From assembly GCF_023169965.1 (NCBI RefSeq), contig NZ_AP025592.1:558001-622000 (forward strand): a DNA stretch of 64,000 nt. Reading direction: 5' to 3'. The translations under genes were made by a program, and so were the position numbers. Under the pieces are notes generated by a model. The model did not search any database. It had not been told where the DNA came from and saw only the letters and a list, made by a program, of their open reading frames with translations. The DNA comes from Anaeromyxobacter paludicola (GTDB lineage Bacteria > Myxococcota > Myxococcia > Myxococcales > Anaeromyxobacteraceae). This document shows positions 29,258 to 37,666 of the stretch, piece by piece (positions within the stretch are counted from its first letter, which is position 1; each line of letters begins with the position of its first letter).

Positions 29258-30360
29258 GAAGGAGCTGGCTCTTCGCCGCCGGCCTGGGCGGGATCGCCCT
29301 CGCCGTCGCCACTCGCGCCCTCGACGCGCCCCACGACGCCACCACCACGCCCGCCGTGGGCTGCACCAGCTGCCACGTCGCCCACGACGCGCCGGGCGGC
29401 TCGCTCACCGGCGTGGCCGGCAACGCGAACCTCTGCTTCAGCTGCCACAACAGCGGGATCGGCGCGCGGCTGGGGTTCCCGTGGGTCCCCGGCGACCAGG
29501 CGGTCCCGGGCGGCGGCGGCCTGTCGCACCGCTGGGACGCCACCGCGGTCAACCCGACCTACGGCGCCCGGATGCCGGCCAACGCCGAGATGGCGAAGCG
29601 GATCACCGCCAACGGCGGCGCCATCAACTGCTCGGTCTGCCACGATCAGCACGACAACCTGTCGAACGGCACCGGCGCGACCCTGCACAGCTCGATCGGC
29701 ATCGGCGTGCCGCAGCGTGCGAACAGCACCCCCTACGCGAACCTGCAGGTGGCGAGCGTCAGCGCCAGCGCGGCGCCCAAGGGGTATCTCGTGAAGGTGA
29801 CCGTGGGCGGCGTCATCGGCGCCGCCAAGTTCCAGTACTCGAACGACAACGGGATCACCTTCAACGGGACCGACCTCGTCACCAGCGCGAGCCCGGTCGC
29901 GACCGACAGCCAGCTCAGCGTCTCCTTCACCGGCACGGGCTCGCTGGTCGCGAACGCCGACCTCTGGCGCTTCTACGTGTCCTACCCGTTCCTCCGGGCG
30001 AGCAACGCCGCCAGCGCGATGTGCGAGGACTGTCACGCCGACCGCGTCCAGAGCGCCGACTGCGTGGAGGGGAGCGCCAGCGCGATGCAGCCGGGCGGCG
30101 GCACGATCAACTGCACCGCGGGGACCGGCAAGGTCTTCAGCCATCCCTCGGGGCCGGGCGTGACCATGAACGCGAGCAGCGTGCGGTACAGCAGCACCGC
30201 CGGCCTGCAGGTGCTCGACCCGTCGGGCGCGATCCAGGCCAGCACCACCTCCACCGCGAGCTTCCGGTTCTTCGGCACCTCGAGCAACGAGCTCCGCTGC
30301 ATGACCTGCCACTACCCGCACAACTCGGACTCGAACGCGCTGACGGAGGACTATCGGTGA
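29254..30360 (+). CDS. Five-heme c-type cytochrome
   Basis: A 368-residue exported cytochrome with a signal-like N-terminus (residues 1-22) and five CxxCH motifs: CTSCH, CFSCH, CSVCH, then after a beta-rich insert of about 100 residues CEDCH and CMTCH. The insert (YLVKVTVGGVIGAAKFQYSNDNG) looks like a carbohydrate- or protein-binding beta sandwich set within the cytochrome. It begins inside the stop of the PKD gene (ATGA) and ends overlapping the next cytochrome (GTGA), so translation of the three is coupled. Probably extracellular or outer-surface (inference from partners). Confidence 0.9.
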   Translation: MRRSWLFAAGLGGIALAVATRALDAPHDATTTPAVGCTSCHVAHDAPGGSLTGVAGNANLCFSCHNSGIGARLGFPWVPGDQAVPGGGGLSHRWDATAVNPTYGARMPANAEMAKRITANGGAINCSVCHDQHDNLSNGTGATLHSSIGIGVPQRANSTPYANLQVASVSASAAPKGYLVKVTVGGVIGAAKFQYSNDNGITFNGTDLVTSASPVATDSQLSVSFTGTGSLVANADLWRFYVSYPFLRASNAASAMCEDCHADRVQSADCVEGSASAMQPGGGTINCTAGTGKVFSHPSGPGVTMNASSVRYSSTAGLQVLDPSGAIQASTTSTASFRFFGTSSNELRCMTCHYPHNSDSNALTEDYR

Positions 30361-33300
30361 GCCGCCTGCTTCCGGGCCGCAAGGACCGCCGCATCGCCGC
30401 CCGCCCGGGGTGGCAATTGGCGCGCCTCGCGCTCGCGGCGGCGGTCCTGGTGATCGCGGGCGCCGCGCAGGCGCAGACCTACAGCTGGCAGATCAGCAAC
30501 GGCACCACCGTCGCGGGCGTGACGACCAACTGGTCGTCGGCCTGCGGCCTGCAGCCGACCGCGACCGCCCTCTACAAGACGACGATGACGACGGCGACCA
30601 TGGCGTGCGCGTCCGACAACCTCGGCACCACGCAGGCCGGGCCGTTCGACATGCTCCTGCTCGTGAAGAGCACCACGTACGCCGCGGCGACGACCGTGAC
30701 CGGCGGTACCGGCAGCAAGTGGGGCCTCGCGAAGAGCGGCACCGGGACGGTCACCTACCGTTTCTCGCTCGGCTACGTGCTCGGCGGCGTCTTCACCGCC
30801 TTCGGCTACGTGGACCAGGCCGCGACGACCACCCAGACGGCGTACACCCCCAACCTGAGCGCGATCTCCGGGGTCGCGCCCGCCGGGTCGGCGCTGGCGC
30901 TCAAGGTGACGGTCCAGACCAACACCGCCGGCAACTCGACGCACGTCTACCTCGGCACCGGGACGAGCTCCGGCGGGACCCTGGTGGTCACCGAGACGGC
31001 CCTCCCGACCGTCACCCTCGCCGACGCCACCTCTCCCACGAGCACCACGCTCGCGCCGGGCGGCTCGGCCACCCCGCTCGACGCCTTCACGCTCCAGGCG
31101 AGCAGCGGCAGCGTCGCGGTGAGCGCGCTCACGGTCAGTCTCGCGGCGGGCTCCTCGGCGGCTCTCGCCCTGGTCGAGGTGACCGACTCCACCGGTGCGA
31201 CCACCTACGGCTCGGTCGCGAACCCCTCGACCGACACCTTCAGCATCCCGCTCACCACGAACATCTCGGCGACCACCACGGCGACCCAGTACCGGCTGCG
31301 CATCACTCCCAAGGCGCACGCCGCCATGCCGGCGCCTCCGGGCGCGACCTACGCCGTGACGGGCATCGTGACCGGCGGCACGGCCACCGGCGCCACCTTC
31401 AGCGGCAGCTCGAGCAGCAGCGCGACCGTCACCATCGACAACCTCTCACCCGGCAACCCCACCGGCGTGGCCGGGACCCCGGGCGGAAACCAGGTGAACC
31501 TCTCCTGGACCAACCCCTCCGACAGCGATCTGGCCCAGGTGGTCGTCCTCCGGAGCAGCGCCGGCGCCATCGCCGACACGCCGGCGGAGGGCGCCTCCTA
31601 CACCGTCGGCCAGACCGTCGGCGCGAGCACGGTGGCCTGCGTGGTCGCGGCGCCCGGGACGAGCTGCTCCGACAACGGGCTGACCAATGGGACGGCCTAC
31701 TATTACGAGGCCTACGCCCGGGACTCGAGCGGGAACTACTCCGCCGGCGGCGCGGCCGCGGGCCCGTACACGCCGGTGTCGGCCGCGGGCACCCTGACCC
31801 TCGCTGCGGGCACCAACCCGGCCGCCGGGAACCTGGTCATCGGCAGCTCGGGCAACCTCGTCGGCAAGGTCAACCTCACCGTGTCGGGCTCTCCGGTGAC
31901 GCTGACCTCGTTCACGGTCACCAACGCGCCGGTGGGCACGCCTGCCGCGGCGGCCGGGACGGACATCTTCTCCGTCACGCTGATGGACGGCACCGGAGCC
32001 GTGGTCGGCACCTCTCGCGGCAGCGGGACGAGCTTCGCCTTTCCGAACCTCTCCTACGCCATCTCCGCTTCCGCCACCTTCAGCGTCCTCGTCAACGTCG
32101 CCTCCACGGCAAACGCCAACGACAAGTTCGCCATGAAGGTCCTCGCCTCGGGGGTGACCGTGGACGCGGGCAGGATCGTGACCGGCAGCGCCACGGGAAA
32201 CGACTTCACGCTCGTGACCACCGGCATGTCGGTCGAGGGCGACGCGACCGCCAACTCGGCCAAGGCGACCGTCTCGATCCTGAACCCGGCCCGCGGCGGC
32301 ACGGTGAGCGGCGCCTTCCGCACGCAGGTCAGGGTGTACAGCCCGAACGGCCTCTCCAAGGTGACCGCCGTCACCGTGACGGCGGCAGGCTCGACCAGCA
32401 GCACGAAGCAGCTCGTGGCCTCCGCCGGCTCGATCGCCTGCCTCAACGCGAACTACGCGAACGACACGCGCTCGGGCGTGTTCGAGAGCAACCCGGGCGG
32501 CACCTGTCTCGTCGCCCACTTCTCCCTCTCCGCCGGTGCCTACACGCTCACCGCGTCCGTGACCAACGACGCCGGCACGGTGACGTCGGCGCCGGTCCCG
32601 CTCACCGTGGTGGGCACGAGGAAGGGCGACGGCAACCTCCTCGGCCGGGACAACGCCGCGCAGCTGTGCAGCGACTGCCACAACGTCCAGACCCACTCGA
32701 GCGAGCAGACCGCGGACGCCATCACCCACACCTCGAAGTACGGCTCCTGGTCCACCACCTGCCGCGACTGCCACGACCCGCACGGCACGCAGAACGTCTA
32801 CCTGTTCCGGGAGCAGGTCACGCCGCCGCAGGTGAACGGGTCCTGGCCCCCGGCGCCGGTCTACTTCTCGAGCAAGGTGGGCGACTCCGGCGCCCCCGGC
32901 GCCACCAGCCGGTCCACCGCCTCCTTCGTGAACTCCGACGGGAGCGGGCCGTGCCAGGCCTGCCACACCCGCACCAACGACGGCAGCGGCGGCGCGCGCT
33001 GGCGCCGGAGCGACGCGGGCGGGAACGTGGACGCCCACTTCACCGCGGCGGCCACCACGCAGCCCTGCACCGACTGCCACAACCACACGGTCGGCTTCAA
33101 GGCGCGGGAGAGCTCGGGCGGCGAGGACTGCAACACCTGCCACAGCGCGGTCTTCAACTCGATGAAGGCGGGCGGCACCGGGGCCCACCAGCACCTCATG
33201 GCCTCCGCGCAGGCGGATCCCTCGAAGACCCAGACCTATCCGAGCTCGGGCTCCACCGTGTACCCGACCACGGTGCCCACCTCGAGCGCCACCGATACGG

Positions 33301-34952
33301 CCCGGCGCTGCCTCATGTGCCACGTGGATCACAGCATCTTCCGGCCGGACCTCAACGCGACCAACGGCGGGCGGGCGCGCAACCTCCGGGTCGCCATCGG
33401 GACGCAGCCGGCCCTCGCGAGCGGGTCCACGTACACCAGCACCGACTTCGACGGGCGCACCAACAGCGGCATCTGCACCTCCTGCCACCAGACGGCGCTC
33501 ACGAAGGCCGTCACCGAGGGCGCCTCGACCAGGACCCCCGTCGTCGCGCCCGCCACCTACGGCGCATCGATGCACGACTACGCGTCGAACCCGGCCTCCA
33601 GCTTCCGGCAGACGGGCGTCGTCAACTACACGGCCAACTGCAGCAAGTGCCACTCCGACACGCTGCGGAAGAACTACCAGGCCACCGCCTACCCGAACAA
33701 GTTCAGCACCCACGGCTCGGCGCAGCCCTCGATCCTGGCGCCGATGGGCGCGTGGGCCTACACCTCCGGCGGCAGCCCGCCGACGGCCGCCCTGGACGAG
33801 GTGTTCTGCTACCAGTGCCACTCGGTCGCCGCCGACGGGCAGGGCGCGAACAGCAGCACGCTCGATTACTACTCGGCCGCCTCGATGGACACCGCCTCCA
33901 AGGCCATCTACCAGGTCATGCAGAAGACCGGCGGCGGCCACCGGGTCTCGAGCTTCACGGGCCAGCACCTCCCCTCGACCGACGACGAGACGCTGAGCTA
34001 CCTCGCGAGCACGCCGCACGTCGCCTGCGCCGACTGCCACAGCCCCCACGCCGCCGGAAACGTGAACCACACGGCCGGCACCAACGCCATCCCGGCCAAG
34101 AGCCCGATCTCCGGGGTGATGGGGGCGACGCCGACCTGGTCGAGCACGTGGTGGGCCGCGGCGAGCGGCTGGACCTACACCACCGCGACCCACGAGTACG
34201 AGGTCTGCTTCAAGTGTCACGCGGGCGCGAACAGCGCCATCGGGACCGGCGGCTGGCTCGGCACGGCGGGCGCCTCGAGCCTGGCCGCGAACGCCTTCAC
34301 GGACGTGGCCCGAGAGTTCAACCCCGCCAACCGGTCTACGCACCCGGTCGCGGCGCCCAACACCGGGCACGCCCTCGTCACCGCGCAGATGGCCGGCGGC
34401 TGGACGGCGGTCGGCACCCAGACCATGTACTGCTCCGACTGCCACGGCACCGACTCCTCCGGCGCCCAGGCCATGGGCCCCCACGGCTCGGCGGCGCCCT
34501 GGCTGCTGAAGGGTGGCTTCTGGCCGACGACGGACGGCAGCAACACCGTCTCGAAGCTCTACAAGCTCAGCAACTCGGGAGCGGGGAGCGGCCTCTTCTG
34601 CCTCGCCTGCCACCCGGCCCCGAACACCACCAACAACGTCCACACCGACTCCGGCCACCACGGGAACACGCCCTGCGTCGGCTGTCACATCGTCATCCCG
34701 CACGGCGGAAAGCTGTCGCGCCTCATCGCCTCCGGGACGTCCAACGGGTCCTCGTCGGTGGCGACCAACATGCCGGCCCGCTACTGCTTCGGGAACAACG
34801 TCAAGAACTGCAACATCGTCAAGTTCACGAAGACCAGCTACACGAGCTATCAGGACAGGAACTGCTACGCTCCGACGGGCAGCCCGGCCCTGGGCGGGAA
34901 CCAGTGCAGCTCGAACCACACCAGCACCGGCTACGGCAGCGAGACCTGGTAG
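30357..34952 (+). CDS. Giant 14-heme cytochrome with N-terminal adhesin-like beta domains
   Basis: A 1531-residue protein starting with GTG at 30357. After a signal peptide (about residues 1-40, ending AQAQ) come some 700 residues of Ser/Thr/Gly-rich beta domains, including a fibronectin type III-like unit (VNLSWTNPSDSDLAQVVVLRS, YYYEAYARDSSGNYS) and invasin/Ig-like units. The last 760 residues carry 14 CxxCH motifs, from CSDCH to CVGCH, spread widely with many free His. The C-terminal 80 residues add Cys not in heme motifs (YCFGNN, NCNIV, NCYAP, QCSSN), likely disulfides. This architecture suggests a surface-displayed cytochrome that also binds minerals, cells or polymer. Coupled to the gene upstream. 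Confidence 0.9.
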   Translation: MSRLLPGRKDRRIAARPGWQLARLALAAAVLVIAGAAQAQTYSWQISNGTTVAGVTTNWSSACGLQPTATALYKTTMTTATMACASDNLGTTQAGPFDMLLLVKSTTYAAATTVTGGTGSKWGLAKSGTGTVTYRFSLGYVLGGVFTAFGYVDQAATTTQTAYTPNLSAISGVAPAGSALALKVTVQTNTAGNSTHVYLGTGTSSGGTLVVTETALPTVTLADATSPTSTTLAPGGSATPLDAFTLQASSGSVAVSALTVSLAAGSSAALALVEVTDSTGATTYGSVANPSTDTFSIPLTTNISATTTATQYRLRITPKAHAAMPAPPGATYAVTGIVTGGTATGATFSGSSSSSATVTIDNLSPGNPTGVAGTPGGNQVNLSWTNPSDSDLAQVVVLRSSAGAIADTPAEGASYTVGQTVGASTVACVVAAPGTSCSDNGLTNGTAYYYEAYARDSSGNYSAGGAAAGPYTPVSAAGTLTLAAGTNPAAGNLVIGSSGNLVGKVNLTVSGSPVTLTSFTVTNAPVGTPAAAAGTDIFSVTLMDGTGAVVGTSRGSGTSFAFPNLSYAISASATFSVLVNVASTANANDKFAMKVLASGVTVDAGRIVTGSATGNDFTLVTTGMSVEGDATANSAKATVSILNPARGGTVSGAFRTQVRVYSPNGLSKVTAVTVTAAGSTSSTKQLVASAGSIACLNANYANDTRSGVFESNPGGTCLVAHFSLSAGAYTLTASVTNDAGTVTSAPVPLTVVGTRKGDGNLLGRDNAAQLCSDCHNVQTHSSEQTADAITHTSKYGSWSTTCRDCHDPHGTQNVYLFREQVTPPQVNGSWPPAPVYFSSKVGDSGAPGATSRSTASFVNSDGSGPCQACHTRTNDGSGGARWRRSDAGGNVDAHFTAAATTQPCTDCHNHTVGFKARESSGGEDCNTCHSAVFNSMKAGGTGAHQHLMASAQADPSKTQTYPSSGSTVYPTTVPTSSATDTARRCLMCHVDHSIFRPDLNATNGGRARNLRVAIGTQPALASGSTYTSTDFDGRTNSGICTSCHQTALTKAVTEGASTRTPVVAPATYGASMHDYASNPASSFRQTGVVNYTANCSKCHSDTLRKNYQATAYPNKFSTHGSAQPSILAPMGAWAYTSGGSPPTAALDEVFCYQCHSVAADGQGANSSTLDYYSAASMDTASKAIYQVMQKTGGGHRVSSFTGQHLPSTDDETLSYLASTPHVACADCHSPHAAGNVNHTAGTNAIPAKSPISGVMGATPTWSSTWWAAASGWTYTTATHEYEVCFKCHAGANSAIGTGGWLGTAGASSLAANAFTDVAREFNPANRSTHPVAAPNTGHALVTAQMAGGWTAVGTQTMYCSDCHGTDSSGAQAMGPHGSAAPWLLKGGFWPTTDGSNTVSKLYKLSNSGAGSGLFCLACHPAPNTTNNVHTDSGHHGNTPCVGCHIVIPHGGKLSRLIASGTSNGSSSVATNMPARYCFGNNVKNCNIVKFTKTSYTSYQDRNCYAPTGSPALGGNQCSSNHTSTGYGSETW

Positions 34953-34965
34953 CCTGAAGAGCGCG

Positions 34966-36291
34966 ATGCAGCAGACGAGTGGGCGGGGGGGGGGCCCTAC
35001 CCAGCGACGTCGATGGAATCCGAAGGCGCTCCGCGCCGCCCTGCGGGCACCCCGCCTGGTGGTGCTCGAGGTGCTCGCCTTCGCCGTCGCCTGCGCCGTC
35101 TACACGCTCGTGCCGCAGGTCGGCGCCGCCGGGCCGGCCGCCCGCGGGCGCTTCGCCGCGCAGCACCCGCTCGCCGCCCCCTGGCTGCGGGCGCTGCGGC
35201 TCGACGCCGTCCTGCACAGCCCGTGGTTCCTGGCCCTCCTCGCGCTCTCCGCGGTGAGCCTCTCGATCGTGGCGCTCGATCAGTGGCGGCGGGCGCTCCG
35301 CCTGTACCGGCGAGCGCCCGAGCCGGGGGCGTTCGGGGCCGCCCAGCACCGCCGGGTGGTGCGCCGGGCGCGGCCCGCGGGGGCCGAGGCGCCCCGGTTC
35401 ACGCGCGAGGGCGCGCTCGGACTCTTCGGCAGCCCCATCTTCCACACGGGGCTCCTGCTCCTGCTGGTGGCCGGCACGGTCCGCGCGCTCGCGGCCGACG
35501 ACGCCACGGCCTACGTCATCGAGGGCGAGTCGCTCGATCCGACGGCGGAGGCCTGGGGCATGCACTGGGGGAGCGCGCTCGCGCCGCCGCTCCGGTTGCC
35601 GGAGCGGGTCCGGCTGGCGGAGCTCCACCCGGAGCTCCACCCCGACGGCGCCCTGCGGGCCCTCTCCGCCGACCTCGCGGTGGGCCAGGACGGCGCGCGC
35701 CGCGCCCGGGTGGCCATCAACGCCCCGCTCGCGCTCGGCGGGGCGCGCCTCTACCTCACCGGCACGTACGGGCTCGCGGTGGAGCTCGGCGTGAGCCAGG
35801 AAGGCGGGGCTTCCGAGGAGCGCGCCTGGGCGGTGATCGAGCCGACCGGCGGCGAGCTCGCCGGGAGCGGTTCCCTCGCGCTGCCCGGCGGGAGGTCGGT
35901 GCTGCTGCGGGCCCGGCGGAGCGCGGGCGGGGCGCTGCCGGGCGAGGTGGAGGTGCGGGTGGTGCGCGGCGGGGCGCTGCTCCTCGCGGGACCGCTCGCG
36001 CCCGGGGCCCCGGTGCCGCTGCCGGGCGGGGGGAAGCTCGCGCTCGCCGACGTCCGCTACTGGGCCGAGCTGCGCGGGAGCCGCGATCCCGGGCTGGGCC
36101 TCGCCTGGACCGGCTTCCTGCTCGCGGTCGCCGGCGTGAGCCTGCTCTTCCTCGCCACCCCCGTGGAGACGGCGGTCATCCCGCTGAGCGGCGGCGAGGA
36201 GGTGCTGGTGGCGCTCAAGGCGGAGCGCTTCGCCCCGCTCTACGCCGAGCGGTTCGAGCGCCTGGTGCGCGACGAGGAGGAGCGAGGATGA
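34966..36291 (+). CDS. resB: Cytochrome c biogenesis protein ResB
   Basis: ResB (Ccs1) forms with CcsA/ResC the System II heme lyase that attaches heme to CxxCH on the outer face of the membrane. The 441-residue product has TM helices near residues 25-45, 80-98, 155-175 and 380-400 with a large periplasmic domain between the third and fourth. Motifs include LRAPRLVVLEVLAFAVACAVYTLVP and FGSPIFHTGLLLLLVAGT, whose His may bind heme. It begins 13 bases after the 14-heme cytochrome and is followed by a lipoprotein and ccsA with four-base overlaps. A dedicated maturation set inside a cytochrome operon suits the heavy heme load. Confidence 0.88.
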   Translation: MQQTSGRGGGPTQRRRWNPKALRAALRAPRLVVLEVLAFAVACAVYTLVPQVGAAGPAARGRFAAQHPLAAPWLRALRLDAVLHSPWFLALLALSAVSLSIVALDQWRRALRLYRRAPEPGAFGAAQHRRVVRRARPAGAEAPRFTREGALGLFGSPIFHTGLLLLLVAGTVRALAADDATAYVIEGESLDPTAEAWGMHWGSALAPPLRLPERVRLAELHPELHPDGALRALSADLAVGQDGARRARVAINAPLALGGARLYLTGTYGLAVELGVSQEGGASEERAWAVIEPTGGELAGSGSLALPGGRSVLLRARRSAGGALPGEVEVRVVRGGALLLAGPLAPGAPVPLPGGGKLALADVRYWAELRGSRDPGLGLAWTGFLLAVAGVSLLFLATPVETAVIPLSGGEEVLVALKAERFAPLYAERFERLVRDEEERG

Positions 36292-36842
36292 GGCGCACGA
36301 AGACGTGGCCCGGGGCGCTCGCGGCCTGCGCCGCCGGGCTGCTCGCGGCCGGCTGCCGGCCCGACGACGGGGCGGAGGCGGTCCGGCTGGTGCAGCGCTA
36401 CGACGCCGCGCTGATCGAGGCCTACAAGGCGGGGGACGCGCGCCTGGTGGAGGGGCTCGCCGGCGAGCGCGAGCTGAAGAAGCTGACCGGCCTCATCGGC
36501 GTGAAGCTCGACACCGGCGTCAACATGGACGCCGAGCTCCGCGAGCTGAAGGTGCTCGAGGTCCGGCGGGAGGGCGACGTGGTCGAGGTGCGCACCGAGG
36601 AGCGCTGGCACTACGCCGATCGCCGCATCGGCACCGGGGCGCAGGTCGGCCAGGCGTCGGACGATCACTACTTCATGCGCTACGACCTCTCCGTCGAGGG
36701 TGGGCGGCGCGTGGTGCGCGAGCTGCACTTCGAGCGACCGCCCGAGGTGGGCCGGACCGACGTCGAGCTCGGCGGAGACTTCCGCCTGCAGCACGGGCTC
36801 CCGCCGGCCGAGGCGAAGGACCCGAAGGGGAGGAATCGATGA
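36288..36842 (+). CDS. Lipoprotein of unknown function between resB and ccsA
   Basis: A 184-residue lipoprotein with lipobox LAAGC (Cys 23). The mature part (about 30-150) reads like a small alpha-beta fold of NTF2/IMS type: VRLVQRYDAALIEAYKAGDARLVEGLAG, then strands VLEVRREGDVVEVRTEERWHYAD and DHYFMRYDLSVEG. The C-terminal 30 residues are Pro/Lys-rich. It overlaps resB and ccsA by four bases on each side. Its place inside a System II pair suggests a helper in apocytochrome handling or heme delivery (inference). I do not recognise a named family. Confidence 0.75.
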   Translation: MRRTKTWPGALAACAAGLLAAGCRPDDGAEAVRLVQRYDAALIEAYKAGDARLVEGLAGERELKKLTGLIGVKLDTGVNMDAELRELKVLEVRREGDVVEVRTEERWHYADRRIGTGAQVGQASDDHYFMRYDLSVEGGRRVVRELHFERPPEVGRTDVELGGDFRLQHGLPPAEAKDPKGRNR

Positions 36843-37666
36843 CCGGCTTCGCGCTCGAGGTGGCGCTGCACTGGGCGGCGGTGGGGCTCTACGTCCTCGC
36901 GTCGCTGGCCTTCGCCCACGCGGTGCTCTTCGAGCATCCGGAGCGGTCGCGCTACGGCGTGTGGCTCGGCGCGGCCGGGCTCGCTCCCCACGCGGCGGCG
37001 CTCGCCTACCGCTGGATCACGAGCGGGCACGGCCCCTACATGGCCCGCTACGAGGTGCTCTCCTCCACCACCTTCGTGGCCATCGCCGTCCTGCTCGGGT
37101 TCTGCGCCCGCCGGCCCCGCTGGCGGGTGCTCGCGATGCTCGGGCTGCCGCTCGCCACCCTCGCGGTGGCCGCGGCGCTTTTCGCGAACCCGGAGGTGCG
37201 CCAGCTCCCGCCCAGCCTGCGCTCCGTCTGGCTCTTCTTCCACGTGCTCTTCGCCAAGCTGTCGGCCGGGGCCTGGCTGCTCTCGGCGGCCACCGCCGCG
37301 CTGGTGCTGGTGCGGCGGGCGCCCGGTCGCGCGCGCACCCTCTCGACGCTGCCCCACGAGGCCGAGCTCGACGCCTACACGGTCCGGTTCGCCGGCTTCG
37401 GCCTGGTCTTCTGGACGGTGACGGTGGCCGCGGGGGCCATCTGGGCCAACCAGTCGTGGGGACGGTACTGGGGCTGGGATCCGGCGGAGACCTGGTCGCT
37501 CATCGCCTGGCTCTGCTACGGCTCTTTCCTGCACGCGCGGCTGCTGCTGCGGCTCCGGGGCGCTCCCGCGGCCTGGGCCGCGCTGGCGTGCTTCCTCGTC
37601 TTCGCGCTCGCGGTCTTCTTCGTGCCGACGCGGGTGGCGTCGCTCCACTCCTCCTACTTCCAGTGA
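36839..37666 (+). CDS. ccsA: Cytochrome c biogenesis protein CcsA (ResC)
   Basis: CcsA moves heme across the membrane and with ResB attaches it to apocytochromes. The 275-residue protein has about eight TM helices and the diagnostic heme-handling WWD motif WANQSWGRYWGWDPAETWSLIAW (wholly inside residues 200-225). Flanking conserved His are in TSGHGPYMARYE, FFHVLFAKLS and LHSSYF. Its 3' end overlaps the convergent gene by 13 bases, so it is the last gene of the operon from 26129. Confidence 0.93.
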   Translation: MTGFALEVALHWAAVGLYVLASLAFAHAVLFEHPERSRYGVWLGAAGLAPHAAALAYRWITSGHGPYMARYEVLSSTTFVAIAVLLGFCARRPRWRVLAMLGLPLATLAVAAALFANPEVRQLPPSLRSVWLFFHVLFAKLSAGAWLLSAATAALVLVRRAPGRARTLSTLPHEAELDAYTVRFAGFGLVFWTVTVAAGAIWANQSWGRYWGWDPAETWSLIAWLCYGSFLHARLLLRLRGAPAAWAALACFLVFALAVFFVPTRVASLHSSYFQ

